Source of the DNA: Leucobacter sp.
Lineage (GTDB): Bacteria > Actinomycetota > Actinomycetes > Actinomycetales > Microbacteriaceae
Assembly (NCBI GenBank): GCA_031178565.1
Contig: JAPSIU010000088.1
Span: 1 to 9,605 of the forward strand
DNA: 9,605 bases
Direction: 5' to 3'
Made by a program: the position numbers and the translations under genes. The notes beneath the pieces are model-generated. The model did no database searches. It saw only the letters and a program-made list of their open reading frames with translations, and was not told where the DNA came from. Below are positions 1 to 6,654 of this stretch, in pieces (the stretch's first letter is position 1; each line of letters opens with the position of its first letter).

Positions 1-38
1 GTCTCAATCGATTGATGCCGCACTTCGCGCCAACCGAA
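1..38. repeat. Partial palindromic repeat at window edge (right arm and part of loop)
   Basis: Positions 17-38 are the exact reverse complement, 22 of 22 bases, of positions 1581-1602, which form the left arm of a complete hairpin element near birA. The match extends outward by eight more bases with two mismatches. Bases 4-15 (TCAATCGATTGA) are a perfect 12-bp palindrome in the place where the loop of the other copy lies. The left arm of this copy would lie outside the window. It is probably one member of a dispersed intergenic palindromic (REP- or MITE-like) family. The repeat relation is seen directly; the family identity is inference. Confidence 0.65.
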
Positions 39-42
39 CGCC

Positions 43-98
43 GGGATCGGGGGAGGGAGGGAGCCGGATCAGGGTCGGGGGTGGGGATAGGGACTGGG
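43..98 (+). other. Two G-quadruplex-capable G-rich tracts upstream of the DUF559 gene
   Basis: Positions 43-61 contain four G-runs of three or more separated by 3, 1 and 1 bases. Positions 72-98 contain five G-runs of three to five separated by 1 to 3 bases. Both satisfy the usual G3+N1-7 quadruplex rule on the strand that is sense for the following gene, about 120-175 bp before its start. In a GC-rich genome such motifs occur by chance, so only the motif is claimed, not folding or function. No convincing promoter hexamers were found between here and position 217. Confidence 0.45.
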
Positions 99-216
99 AC
101 GATGCCCTGTCCAGGGTCTTCCTCCACAGGGGCGGATCCCTTCGAAACCGGCAGAAGTCATTCACATCTGCCGCCTTACGACCCACGATGCTCGACATAA
201 GCCGCAGGCTGGAGTC

Positions 217-1413
217 ATGCCCACGCGTCGCGCTCCTCTCCCGGCGGATCTTCCTGCCGAGTTCTCCCGCGCGGCCGCCCTGGAGCGAGGGGTCGGCCTT
301 TCGAGGTTGCGAGGATCAGACCTGGAGCGCCCCTTCCACGGTGCCCGCCGTCGTGCCTGCGGCGCCGGAGCTGAGACCGGGGTTGGGGCCGGAGCTGGGG
401 CCGGAGCTGGGACCGGGGCTGGAGCTGGGGCCGGGGCTGCTCGCGAGAACGGTGAGCCGGACGGTCGCGAGTACGATCGATCCGGCGTCGGCGAAACCGT
501 TCCTCTTGCCGCCCTCTGGCGGCAGCGGCAAGAGCGTTCTGCGCGCGCGTTCTCCACGATCATGCTGGGGCACCAGTTCCTGTCCGGAGCCACGGCCGCC
601 GTTCGCTGGAGAGTACCGGTGCCACCGCCGCGCGAGTTGTGGCGGCACTCGGTGCGGTACAGGAAAGAATCGGCGGGCGGACGGGAACGAAGGAGCTCGG
701 AACGCGATCACGAGTGGGACCGGGTGCTGCAGAACATCGACGGCATCGAGATCGGGGTCTGCGCACCGGCGCGGGCTCCGCGACGCCCGGGTGTGACCGG
801 AGTCCAGTTCAGTCCTTGCCTGGTGGGGGTCTGCGAGCGGGACGGTATTCGAGTGCTCGACGCGCCGAGCCTCTGGGCGGTGCTCGGCCCGAGGCTCGCC
901 CTCCCCGATCGTGTGGCGCTGGGTGATGCGATCCTTCACGCTCCGCGGATCGGGGGAAACCGCGGCCCGACGCCGCGTTCCCCGCATGCGACGCTCGAAG
1001 AGCTGGTCGTCGCAACAGAGATGCGGCGGCGGAAGGGGCGACTCCTGCTCAGAGAGGCGCTTCCGCTGCTTCGCACGAGCAGCGCGTCGGCTCCCGAGTC
1101 CCATTTGCGCCTGGCGCTCGATGACGCCGGGATCATCGAGCCCGAACTCGACTACGACGTCTATGCGCCGGATGGGCGTTATCTCGGAACGAGCGAGTTC
1201 GCCTTCCCGAGGTATCGAGTAGCGCTGGAATTCGAGGGCGACCACCATCGCACGGAGGTACGGCAGTGGGACCGGGACATCGAGAAGTATCACGACTATC
1301 GGCGCGCGGGGTGGGAGCCCATCCGTGTGACTGCTCGCATGCTCTATTCGGCTCGCCGCAAACTCATGGCCGACGTCCGTGCAGTCCTGGTCGAACGCGG
1401 CTGGCAGGGGTGA
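217..1413 (+). CDS. DUF559 domain protein (Vsr/PD-(D/E)xK endonuclease-like) with Gly-Ala insert
   Basis: This 398-residue protein matches a family very common in Microbacteriaceae whose function is not established. Residues about 12-48 are the usual N-terminal part, with a basic GLSRLRGSDLERPFHGARR stretch that normally leads into a winged-helix-like region resembling AbiEi-type antitoxins. Residues 49-75 are almost pure Gly/Ala, a low-complexity stretch I would not expect here. Residues about 110-285 are the middle region, including LSGATAA at 122-128 and a helix near 258-270. Residues about 293-398 are the DUF559 domain, a Vsr-related nuclease fold. Candidate catalytic positions are E294 in PESHLR, E327 in GTSEFAFP where relatives usually carry Asp, and E338/E340/D342 in ALEFEGDHHR. 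The ATG at 217 is the only ATG start in the upstream open frame and has a weak GGAG at 211-214, only 2 nt from the ATG. The gene is bracketed by repeats at 17-38 and 1473-1688, which suggests an accessory insertion. Nuclease activity is untested inference. Confidence 0.75.
   Translation: MPTRRAPLPADLPAEFSRAAALERGVGLSRLRGSDLERPFHGARRRACGAGAETGVGAGAGAGAGTGAGAGAGAARENGEPDGREYDRSGVGETVPLAALWRQRQERSARAFSTIMLGHQFLSGATAAVRWRVPVPPPRELWRHSVRYRKESAGGRERRSSERDHEWDRVLQNIDGIEIGVCAPARAPRRPGVTGVQFSPCLVGVCERDGIRVLDAPSLWAVLGPRLALPDRVALGDAILHAPRIGGNRGPTPRSPHATLEELVVATEMRRRKGRLLLREALPLLRTSSASAPESHLRLALDDAGIIEPELDYDVYAPDGRYLGTSEFAFPRYRVALEFEGDHHRTEVRQWDRDIEKYHDYRRAGWEPIRVTARMLYSARRKLMADVRAVLVERGWQG
361..441 (+). 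repeat. Hexameric GGNGCN repeat encoding Gly-Ala run
   Basis: This tract is built from 6-bp units such as GGAGCT, GGGGCC, GGGACC and GGGGCT and encodes residues 49-75 of the DUF559 protein. It contains seven runs of three or more G, including closely spaced pairs at 379-382/385-388 and 427-430/433-436. Because the unit is a multiple of three, slippage would change the length of the Gly-Ala linker without shifting frame, so this is not an on/off phase-variation tract. Confidence 0.7.
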
Positions 1414-1461
1414 TCCGCTATGGGCCGAGCCGGATCGGAGCGGTCGACCGGGGCGCCCGCG

Positions 1462-1594
1462 GTTCGGTCGGCGCGGCTGGCGGCGAGGACCCGTCGTTCG
1501 GTTGGCGCGGCTGGCGGCTGGTGCGGCTGGCGGCGAGGACCTCCCGCCTCATCCGTGCGGCTCGCGGCGAGGATCCGCCATTCGGTTGGCGCGA
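1462..1594. repeat. Degenerate GC-rich direct repeats, 84-bp period
   Basis: An 18-bp string (GCGGCTGGCGGCGAGGAC) occurs at 1473-1490 and again exactly at 1523-1540, and with two changes at 1557-1574. A 25-bp block at 1485-1509 recurs at 1569-1593 with 22 of 25 identities, giving an 84-bp period. TTCGGTTGGCGCG ends both of these blocks and also begins the hairpin arm at 1581, so the direct repeats and the palindromic element share a core. Open frames run through it in several phases, as expected of very GC-rich DNA, but the content is repetitive and unlike any protein I recognise. I treat it as non-coding. Confidence 0.65.
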
Positions 1595-1638
1595 AGTGCG
1601 GCCTCGATCGCGGGAAGCCGCGCTTCGCGCCACGCGAA
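1581..1638. repeat. Imperfect palindromic element (22-bp arms, 14-nt loop)
   Basis: Arms 1581-1602 and 1617-1638 pair over 22 positions with 19 Watson-Crick pairs, one G-T wobble (1597/1622) and two mismatches (1585/1634, 1586/1633). The loop is 1603-1616. The left arm is repeated exactly, in inverted orientation, at 17-38 near the window start. It lies 62 bp upstream of birA and has no T-tract on either strand, so a simple intrinsic terminator is unlikely, although a transcript of this region would fold strongly. It is probably a dispersed intergenic palindrome of the REP or small MITE kind. No target-site duplication or transposase is visible. Confidence 0.7.
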
Positions 1639-1652
1639 GGGGGAACGGTCGC

Positions 1653-1688
1653 GAGGGGGCGCGCAAGGGGGCGCGCGAGGGGGCGCGG
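1653..1688. repeat. Three 12-bp tandem units just upstream of birA
   Basis: The units are GAGGGGGCGCGC (1653-1664), AAGGGGGCGCGC (1665-1676) and GAGGGGGCGCGG (1677-1688). They end directly against the probable -10 box of birA at 1689-1694, so they occupy the -35 and upstream promoter region. Copy number could vary between strains and alter birA promoter spacing or supercoiling; that is inference. Confidence 0.75.
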
Positions 1689-1694
1689 TAACCT
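1689..1694 (+). promoter_or_regulatory. Probable -10 box of birA (leaderless start)
   Basis: TAACCT fits the actinobacterial TANNNT -10 pattern and ends six bases before the ATG at 1701. The predicted transcription start therefore coincides with the A of the start codon. No Shine-Dalgarno sequence lies upstream of the ATG, and leaderless mRNAs are common in Actinobacteria. No TTG-type -35 is visible; the space is filled by the 12-bp repeats. Confidence 0.45.
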
Positions 1695-1700
1695 CTTGGA

Positions 1701-2552
1701 ATGGAACTGAGCCGCACGCGCGAGTTGCTGCCACTGGTGATCTGGCGCGAGCGCTCGCCGTCGACGAACGCCGAGCTGCGGGATCTGATGTCGCAGGCCA
1801 CTCCGGGATCCGCGCCCCTCCCGCACGGCACGCTGCTCGCGACCGCCAACCAGACCGCCGGCCGGGGACGCCTCGACCGCGGCTGGGTGACCCCGCCCGA
1901 CAGCGCGATCGCGGCATCGCTGCTCCTGCGCGGCGTCGGAGAACGCGGCTTGGGGGCCGGCTGGATGCCGCTGCTCGCCGGATCCGCCGTCGCCTCGGCG
2001 CTGCAGCCCTTCTTCCGCGAGGGGTATCGCGTGGGAGTGAAGTGGCCGAACGACGTGCACGTGCGCGACGAGGAGGACGCCGCTGCGGATCGTCCCGGTC
2101 TCAAACTGTGCGGGATCCTGTGCGAGATGCTTCCGAACGGCGCGCAGCCGGGGGTCGCGATCGTCGTGGGAACCGGCATCAACCTCTTCATCCCCGAGCA
2201 GGATCTGCCCACCGAGCGCGCGACCTCCCTGCTCGCGGCGGGGGCGGATGTGGGAGGCGCGACGAGTCTCGCGGATCCCGAGGGGCGGGATCTCGCGGAC
2301 CGGGTGCTCGCGGCATACGCGCGGGAGATGCTCGCACTCGTGGACCTGGCGTCCACGAACCCGGCGGCGGCTCGAGCCCGCGTGGCGAGGCACTCGCTCA
2401 CAATGGGGTGCGAGGTGCGCGTGCATCTGCCCGGCGGGGAGATCGTGGACGGGCGAGCCCGCGAACTCGCCGAGGACGGTTCGCTGATCGTGGATCGTCC
2501 CACGGGCGGCAGGATCACCGTATCCGCGGGCGACGTCGAGCATCTGCGCTGA
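1701..2552 (+). CDS. birA: Biotin--[acetyl-CoA-carboxylase] ligase (monofunctional BirA)
   Basis: This enzyme activates biotin with ATP to biotinyl-AMP and transfers it to the lysine of biotin carboxyl carrier domains of acyl-CoA and pyruvate carboxylases in the cytoplasm. The 283-residue protein has no N-terminal helix-turn-helix, so it is a group I ligase without the biotin-operon repressor function. Visible landmarks are SPSTNAEL at 19-26 (biotin contacts), the adenylate-binding loop GRGRLDRGW at 54-62, VKWPNDV at 113-119 with the catalytic lysine K114, KLCGIL at 135-140 and VGTGIN at 156-161. A C-terminal SH3-like domain occupies about 235-283. Start ATG 1701 places STN at the expected distance, and there is no Shine-Dalgarno, consistent with a leaderless transcript. 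It converges with the permease gene, with only 16 bp between the stop codons. Confidence 0.93.
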   Translation: MELSRTRELLPLVIWRERSPSTNAELRDLMSQATPGSAPLPHGTLLATANQTAGRGRLDRGWVTPPDSAIAASLLLRGVGERGLGAGWMPLLAGSAVASALQPFFREGYRVGVKWPNDVHVRDEEDAAADRPGLKLCGILCEMLPNGAQPGVAIVVGTGINLFIPEQDLPTERATSLLAAGADVGGATSLADPEGRDLADRVLAAYAREMLALVDLASTNPAAARARVARHSLTMGCEVRVHLPGGEIVDGRARELAEDGSLIVDRPTGGRITVSAGDVEHLR

Positions 2553-2553
2553 A

Positions 2554-2578
2554 CCGGCGGGCGCACGGTCAGCGCCGG
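2554..2578. terminator. Weak hairpin between convergent birA and permease genes
   Basis: CCGGCG at 2554-2559 pairs with CGCCGG at 2573-2578 across a 13-nt loop, spanning the 16-bp gap between the two stop codons and entering the permease 3' end. There is no T-tract on either strand. It could serve as a weak bidirectional terminator but is short enough to be fortuitous. Confidence 0.25.
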
Positions 2579-3990
2579 GACTCGCCCTCCAGCGGGTAGT
2601 CCTCGCCCAACTGGTCGATCTGCTCGGTCGTCGGATCGCCCTCGGAGAAGTCCATCGTGGGCACCGGGCGCCGGAACCCGCCCGTCACGATCGCGATGAT
2701 GAGCACGCCGACGACCATCCAGATCCCGCCGATGAGGAACGTCGTTCCGGTGAGCGACGTCCACAGCCAGAGCGTCAGACCGAATCCGATGATCGGGAAG
2801 ATCAGGTGGAATACGATCTCGCGCGCAGTGAGCGGAGCCCTCCGCCCTCCCTTCGGGAACACGTAGGTGCGGATCACGGAGAGGTTGACGAGCGCGAACG
2901 CGAAGAGCGCTCCGAAGCTGATCACGTTGATCGCGAAGGACAGCGGGATCACGAGACCGGCGAGTGCTGCGACCGAGACGGCCGTCGTTGCGACGACCGG
3001 GGTGCCGCGCTTCGCCCAGATCCTGGCGAGGGGGCGGGGCAGCATGCCGTCGCGGCCCATCGAGTAGAGAATGCGCGAGACGCTGACCTGGCCGGTCATG
3101 CCCGAGCCGAGGGCGCCGACGACGTACACGGCCACGAAGAACTGCGTCATGAGAGTGCCGCCGACCTCGGCCATCGCGCCGACACCAGCCGAGTCGAGTT
3201 CCGCGGTCGTCATGGCGGCCCAGTCGGGCTGGTACGCCATGGCGCCTGCCCAGGAGACGATGATGAAGAAGATCCCGCCGATCAGGGTGGCGAGCACGAT
3301 CGCACGCGGGATGTCCTTGCGAGGACGCTTGGCCTCCTCCGACAGGGTGGAGACGGCGTCGAAGCCGAGGAAGGAGAGCGCGAGGATCGCGGCCCCCGCG
3401 AAGATCGGGCCGAGACCCCCCTCGCCGGGCAGGATGGGATCGAGCAGCCCCGGAGTCTCGGGGGACGCGGTCGCCGTCTTGACCGACAGCGCCACGAAGA
3501 CGACGACGAGCACCACCGAGAGCGCGATGATCACCATGTTCAACCGGTTCACCAGCGTGATGCCCAGGATGTTGAAGAGGAGCACGAGCAGGATCGCCGC
3601 GAAGGTGAACACCTGGGCGGGGATCGCCGGGAACTGGGTGTTGAGGTAGATCCCGATCAGCATGAAGTTGATCATCGGGATGAAGAGGTAGTCGAGCAGC
3701 ATCGTCCAGCCGGTGAGGAATCCGAGACCGCCGCCGAAGGACTGCTGCGTGTAGGTGTACGCGGATCCCGCGACCGGATAGCGGCGCACCATCGCCCCGT
3801 AGCTGAGCGCGGTGAACAGCATCGCGATGATGGCGACCACGTAGGCGGCCGGGAGACGGCCGTCGGTGACCTGGTTCACGAAGCCGTAGGTCGTGAACAC
3901 GGTGATGACCGTCATGTAGGTCACACCGAAGAGGGTGAGGCCGCCGAGGCCCAGTGCTCTCTTCAGATGGGGCTGGCTGGAATCGCTCAC
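2569..3990 (-). CDS. APC-family permease, PuuP (putrescine importer)-like
   Basis: This 473-residue cytoplasmic-membrane transporter belongs to the amino acid-polyamine-organocation superfamily and has about 12 hydrophobic segments. The N-terminal 110 residues closely resemble E. coli PuuP as I remember it: TVFTTYGFVNQVTDGRLPAAY in TM1/loop, LSYGAMVRRYPVAGSAYTY, and LTGWTMLLDYLFIPMINF. SFLGFDAVSTLSEEAKRP and a VSRILYSMGRDGMLP loop also match that subfamily. Import of putrescine or another amine by cation symport is therefore the best guess; substrate is not proven and an amino acid is possible. The start is GTG at 3990, with AGGAG at 3996-4000 at good spacing. It lies 45 bp behind the amidohydrolase gene on the same strand, so the two are probably co-transcribed and the permease may import that enzyme's substrate or a related amine. 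Confidence 0.85.
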   Translation of the reverse strand: MSDSSQPHLKRALGLGGLTLFGVTYMTVITVFTTYGFVNQVTDGRLPAAYVVAIIAMLFTALSYGAMVRRYPVAGSAYTYTQQSFGGGLGFLTGWTMLLDYLFIPMINFMLIGIYLNTQFPAIPAQVFTFAAILLVLLFNILGITLVNRLNMVIIALSVVLVVVFVALSVKTATASPETPGLLDPILPGEGGLGPIFAGAAILALSFLGFDAVSTLSEEAKRPRKDIPRAIVLATLIGGIFFIIVSWAGAMAYQPDWAAMTTAELDSAGVGAMAEVGGTLMTQFFVAVYVVGALGSGMTGQVSVSRILYSMGRDGMLPRPLARIWAKRGTPVVATTAVSVAALAGLVIPLSFAINVISFGALFAFALVNLSVIRTYVFPKGGRRAPLTAREIVFHLIFPIIGFGLTLWLWTSLTGTTFLIGGIWMVVGVLIIAIVTGGFRRPVPTMDFSEGDPTTEQIDQLGEDYPLEGESRR

Positions 3991-4035
3991 GATGTCTCCT
4001 TAGGATCGTTGAGAGGCGATCGCCTCAGCGCAAGA

Positions 4036-5673
4036 TTACTCGCTGAATGTGACGTCTCCGGCGAGCCACGTTCCGCGCACCGACAATTCCGGGATCGTCT
4101 CGGGCGCGACGGCCAGCGGATCGGCGGATAACCACACCGCGTCGGCGACCCGGCCGACGGCGAGAGTCCCGCGATCCTCCGCGAGGGCCTGGCGCGCGAT
4201 CCCCTTCGTATAGGCGGCGTAGGCGGTGCCGGCGTCGATGCGCTCTCCCGGAAGCCACGCGTCGGCGTCCTGCTCGACGTGACTGCGCCGCGTGATCGCG
4301 GTGGAGAGGGCGGGACGCCAGTCGATCGTGGTGACGGGCCAGTCGCTTCCGAAGGAGACCGTCGCGCCGCTGCGGTGCACCGAGCCGATGAGGTACTGCC
4401 ACTCGTCGCGCGGATGCCCGAGGTGCGGGATCGTGAGGGCTCGCATCACGGCGTCGCACTGCGCCCAGTACGGCTCGAAGTTCGCGATGACGCCGAGCTC
4501 GGCGAAGCGGGCGACGTCGGCGGGATCGAGCACCGCGACGTGGGCGATGACGTGGTGACGGTCCCGCGGCGGGTTCGCGCGGGCGGCTGCCTCGAGCGCG
4601 TCGAGCGCGAAGCGGTTGGCGGCGTCGCCGATCGCGTGGAGGTGGAGCTGGAAGCCCGCGGCGTCGAAGGCGATCGCAGCGGAGGCCAGCTCCTCGGCCG
4701 TCCAGTTCGGCAGGCCGTACTCCCCGGGCCGGTCGGCGTAGGGCTCGATGAGCGCCGCCGTGTGACTCTCGATGACGCCGTCCACGAAGAACTTGATCGT
4801 CTCCGCGGTGAGCCGATCCGCACCGATCCCGCGCACCTCGTCCCGGGCCGCGACGAACTCGGCCGCCTGCTCGCGCCAGCGGAAGGGGTCGGCGCGGAGG
4901 GCGAGGTTGACGCGCGTGTGCAGCCGGTCCTGCTCGACGGCCGCGCGGTAGACCTCGAGATCGGCCGCCTCGACCCACGCGTCCTGCACCCAGGTGGTGC
5001 CCTGCGCGGCGTAGGCGCGTGTGGCGCGCTCGATCGCGTCGAGGCGCTGCCCGAGGGAGAACGGCGGAACGACCGTCGCGATGAAGTCGTTCGCCGCAGC
5101 CTCCTGCAGCGTGCCGAGCGGAGAACCGTCCTCGCGGCGCACGATGCGACCGAGTGCCGGATCGGGGGTGTCGGCGGTGATGCCGCCGGCCCGGAGCGCG
5201 GCCGAGTTGACCCAGGCGGTGTGATAGTCCCACGCCCGCAGGATCGTCGGGGTGTCGCCCGTCACCTCGTCGAGCCAGCGCGCGTCGAAGAGTCCGTTCG
5301 GGGCGAAGGTCGCGTCGTAGCTGCCGCCGACGATCCACTCGGCGTCGGGGTGCGCGGCCTTCCACTCGGCGACCGCGTCGAGGATGCCCTGCAGATCGGA
5401 GGCGGAGCGGACGGCGGGGCCGAGGGACTCGACTCCGCCCATGAGCGGGTGGGCGTGTCCGTCTCCCGGAGCCGGGGCGAGCGCGCCGCCCGCGAGATCC
5501 ACCTCTTCCGCTCCGGAGTCGCCGAGCAGCGCCTCGGCCTCGGCTCCGAGTGCGACCACCCGGCCGTCGCGGAACGCGATGGCGGTGCTCGTGACGGGTC
5601 CGCTCGCCGTGGACGGGTCTACGATGACCGTCCCGCCGGTGAAGACCGTGATGCTCACGTCGTGGATGCTCAT
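4036..5673 (-). CDS. YtcJ-type amidohydrolase (amidohydrolase family 3)
   Basis: This 545-residue protein is a metal-dependent amidohydrolase of the YtcJ group, which includes N-substituted formamide deformylase (NfdA) and many members of unknown substrate. Residues 1-65 plus the C-terminal part from about 500 form the small beta-sandwich, and about 66-495 the TIM barrel. Metal-site candidates are D71-G-H73-A-H75 (the D-x-H-x-H motif), K294 in TIKFFVDG (candidate carbamylated lysine), H346 in HLHAIGDAAN, H378 in IAHVAVLDP and D444 in FGSDWPV, so the active site looks intact. No signal peptide is seen, so it should be cytoplasmic. The ATG at 5673 follows AAAGGAG at 5680-5686. It sits between purU (88 bp upstream) and the PuuP-like permease (45 bp downstream). 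That setting is compatible with hydrolysis of an imported N-formyl or N-acyl amine, but the substrate is inference. Confidence 0.85.
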   Translation of the reverse strand: MSIHDVSITVFTGGTVIVDPSTASGPVTSTAIAFRDGRVVALGAEAEALLGDSGAEEVDLAGGALAPAPGDGHAHPLMGGVESLGPAVRSASDLQGILDAVAEWKAAHPDAEWIVGGSYDATFAPNGLFDARWLDEVTGDTPTILRAWDYHTAWVNSAALRAGGITADTPDPALGRIVRREDGSPLGTLQEAAANDFIATVVPPFSLGQRLDAIERATRAYAAQGTTWVQDAWVEAADLEVYRAAVEQDRLHTRVNLALRADPFRWREQAAEFVAARDEVRGIGADRLTAETIKFFVDGVIESHTAALIEPYADRPGEYGLPNWTAEELASAAIAFDAAGFQLHLHAIGDAANRFALDALEAAARANPPRDRHHVIAHVAVLDPADVARFAELGVIANFEPYWAQCDAVMRALTIPHLGHPRDEWQYLIGSVHRSGATVSFGSDWPVTTIDWRPALSTAITRRSHVEQDADAWLPGERIDAGTAYAAYTKGIARQALAEDRGTLAVGRVADAVWLSADPLAVAPETIPELSVRGTWLAGDVTFSE

Positions 5674-5761
5674 GTCGTGCTCCTTTGCTCGTCACCGCGC
5701 CGCGCGGTCGCCCGATCGTCGAACCCGGGGGCCGCGATCCGGCGCCTGATGCCCCGAGTGA

Positions 5762-6646
5762 TCAGCGGAAGATGATTGTCCGGTCGCCGTCGGCGAGGAT
5801 CCGGTTCTCCGCGAACCAGCCGACCGCGCGGCGCAGCACCCGCGCCTCCTCGTCCTGCCCGAGCTGGACGAGCTCCCTCGGCGAGTACGAGTGATCGACC
5901 CGCGTCACGTCCTGCTCGATGATCGGCCCCTCGTCGAGATCGGTGGTGACGAAGTGAGCGGTCGCGCCGATGAGCTTGACGCCCCGCTCGTGAGCCTGCT
6001 TGTAGGGATTGGCGCCCTTGAAGCCCGGCAGGAAGGAGTGATGGATGTTGATCGCCTTGCCGGCGAGCGCCTCGCACAGCCCGGGGGACAGGATCTGCAT
6101 GTAGCGGGCGAGCACGACCAGCTCGATGTCGTGCTCCTCGACGGCCTCGAGCACACGCGCCTCGAAGGCGGCACGATCCTCGGTCCCCGCGATGGCCCGG
6201 TGCTCGAACGGCACGTCGTAGAACTCGGCCAGGTCTCGCACCGTCTTGTGGTTCGAGAGGATCAGCGGCACCTCGATGGGGAGCTGACCGCTGCGGCGGC
6301 GATAGAGCAGGTCATTGACGCAGTGTGTCGCGGTGGAGGCCAGGATCAGCGTGCGCACCGGCCTGCCGACCGTGTCGAGACGCCAGGTCATGCGGTAGCG
6401 CTCGGTCACCGGTGAGAGCGCCGCGGCGAAGCGCTCCTCGAAGCTGTCTGGGTCCGCCACCGCTTCGACCTGCAGACGCATGAAGAAGCGGCCGGTGTCG
6501 GCGCTCGCGAACTGCTGGCTCTCCGCAATGTTGCCGCCGGCCGCCACGACCGCGCCGCTGATCGCGTGCACGATCCCGGGTTCGTCGATGCAGGACAGGG
6601 TCAGTACCCACTGGGCGCCGGCGGCTTCGTTCGCGATGGTGTTCAC
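5762..6646 (-). CDS. purU: Formyltetrahydrofolate deformylase
   Basis: PurU hydrolyses 10-formyl-THF to THF and formate, balancing the one-carbon pool. The 294-residue protein has the family length. It has an N-terminal ACT domain (about 12-90, beginning WVLTLSCIDEPGIVHAISG) and a C-terminal formyltransferase-fold domain (about 97-294). Catalytic residues are visible as N200 and H202 in INIHHSFLPGFKG and D238 in TTDLDEGPI; LILSNH at 128-133 is also typical. The start is GTG at 6646; no ATG or better start exists before the ACT domain. A TATTCT -10 box lies 8 nt upstream on this strand and Shine-Dalgarno spacing is poor, so it is probably leaderless. It is the first gene of the likely purU-amidohydrolase-permease transcript and diverges from the folate-dependent oxidoreductase. 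In Arthrobacter and Corynebacterium purU is known beside sarcosine/dimethylglycine oxidase and glyA, which matches this setting. Confidence 0.95.
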   Translation of the reverse strand: MNTIANEAAGAQWVLTLSCIDEPGIVHAISGAVVAAGGNIAESQQFASADTGRFFMRLQVEAVADPDSFEERFAAALSPVTERYRMTWRLDTVGRPVRTLILASTATHCVNDLLYRRRSGQLPIEVPLILSNHKTVRDLAEFYDVPFEHRAIAGTEDRAAFEARVLEAVEEHDIELVVLARYMQILSPGLCEALAGKAINIHHSFLPGFKGANPYKQAHERGVKLIGATAHFVTTDLDEGPIIEQDVTRVDHSYSPRELVQLGQDEEARVLRRAVGWFAENRILADGDRTIIFR

Positions 6647-6654
6647 AACTCACC

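Noticed and set aside
316..1293. 325-codon minus-strand open frame opposite the DUF559 gene
   Set aside because: Its Ser/Pro/Gly run is the antisense of the Gly-Ala repeat and nothing resembles a known family; the plus-strand DUF559 motifs are convincing.
1462..1688. CRISPR array
   Set aside because: The repeats are unequal, degenerate and share sequence with the spacers between them; there are no regular spacers and no cas genes.
1420..1710. Small open frames through the intergenic repeat island
   Set aside because: The translations are repeats of the underlying DNA repeats in several frames, with no start signal, so they are taken as non-coding.
1344..2764. Minus-strand open frames of about 400-450 codons opposite birA and the repeat island
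   Set aside because: They cross the repeat island, the convergent junction and birA without any domain resemblance; BirA motifs on the plus strand are unambiguous.
4025..5695. 556-codon open frame on the same strand as the amidohydrolase in another phase
   Set aside because: The product is dominated by Arg and Gly with no family features, while the overlapping frame has the full D-x-H-x-H and FGSDWP amidohydrolase motifs and a good Shine-Dalgarno.
2806..5775. Plus-strand open frames of 441 and 498 codons opposite the permease and amidohydrolase
   Set aside because: Compositionally biased Asp/Glu/Arg/His-rich translations mirror the antisense of real genes and have no recognisable domains or ribosome binding sites.
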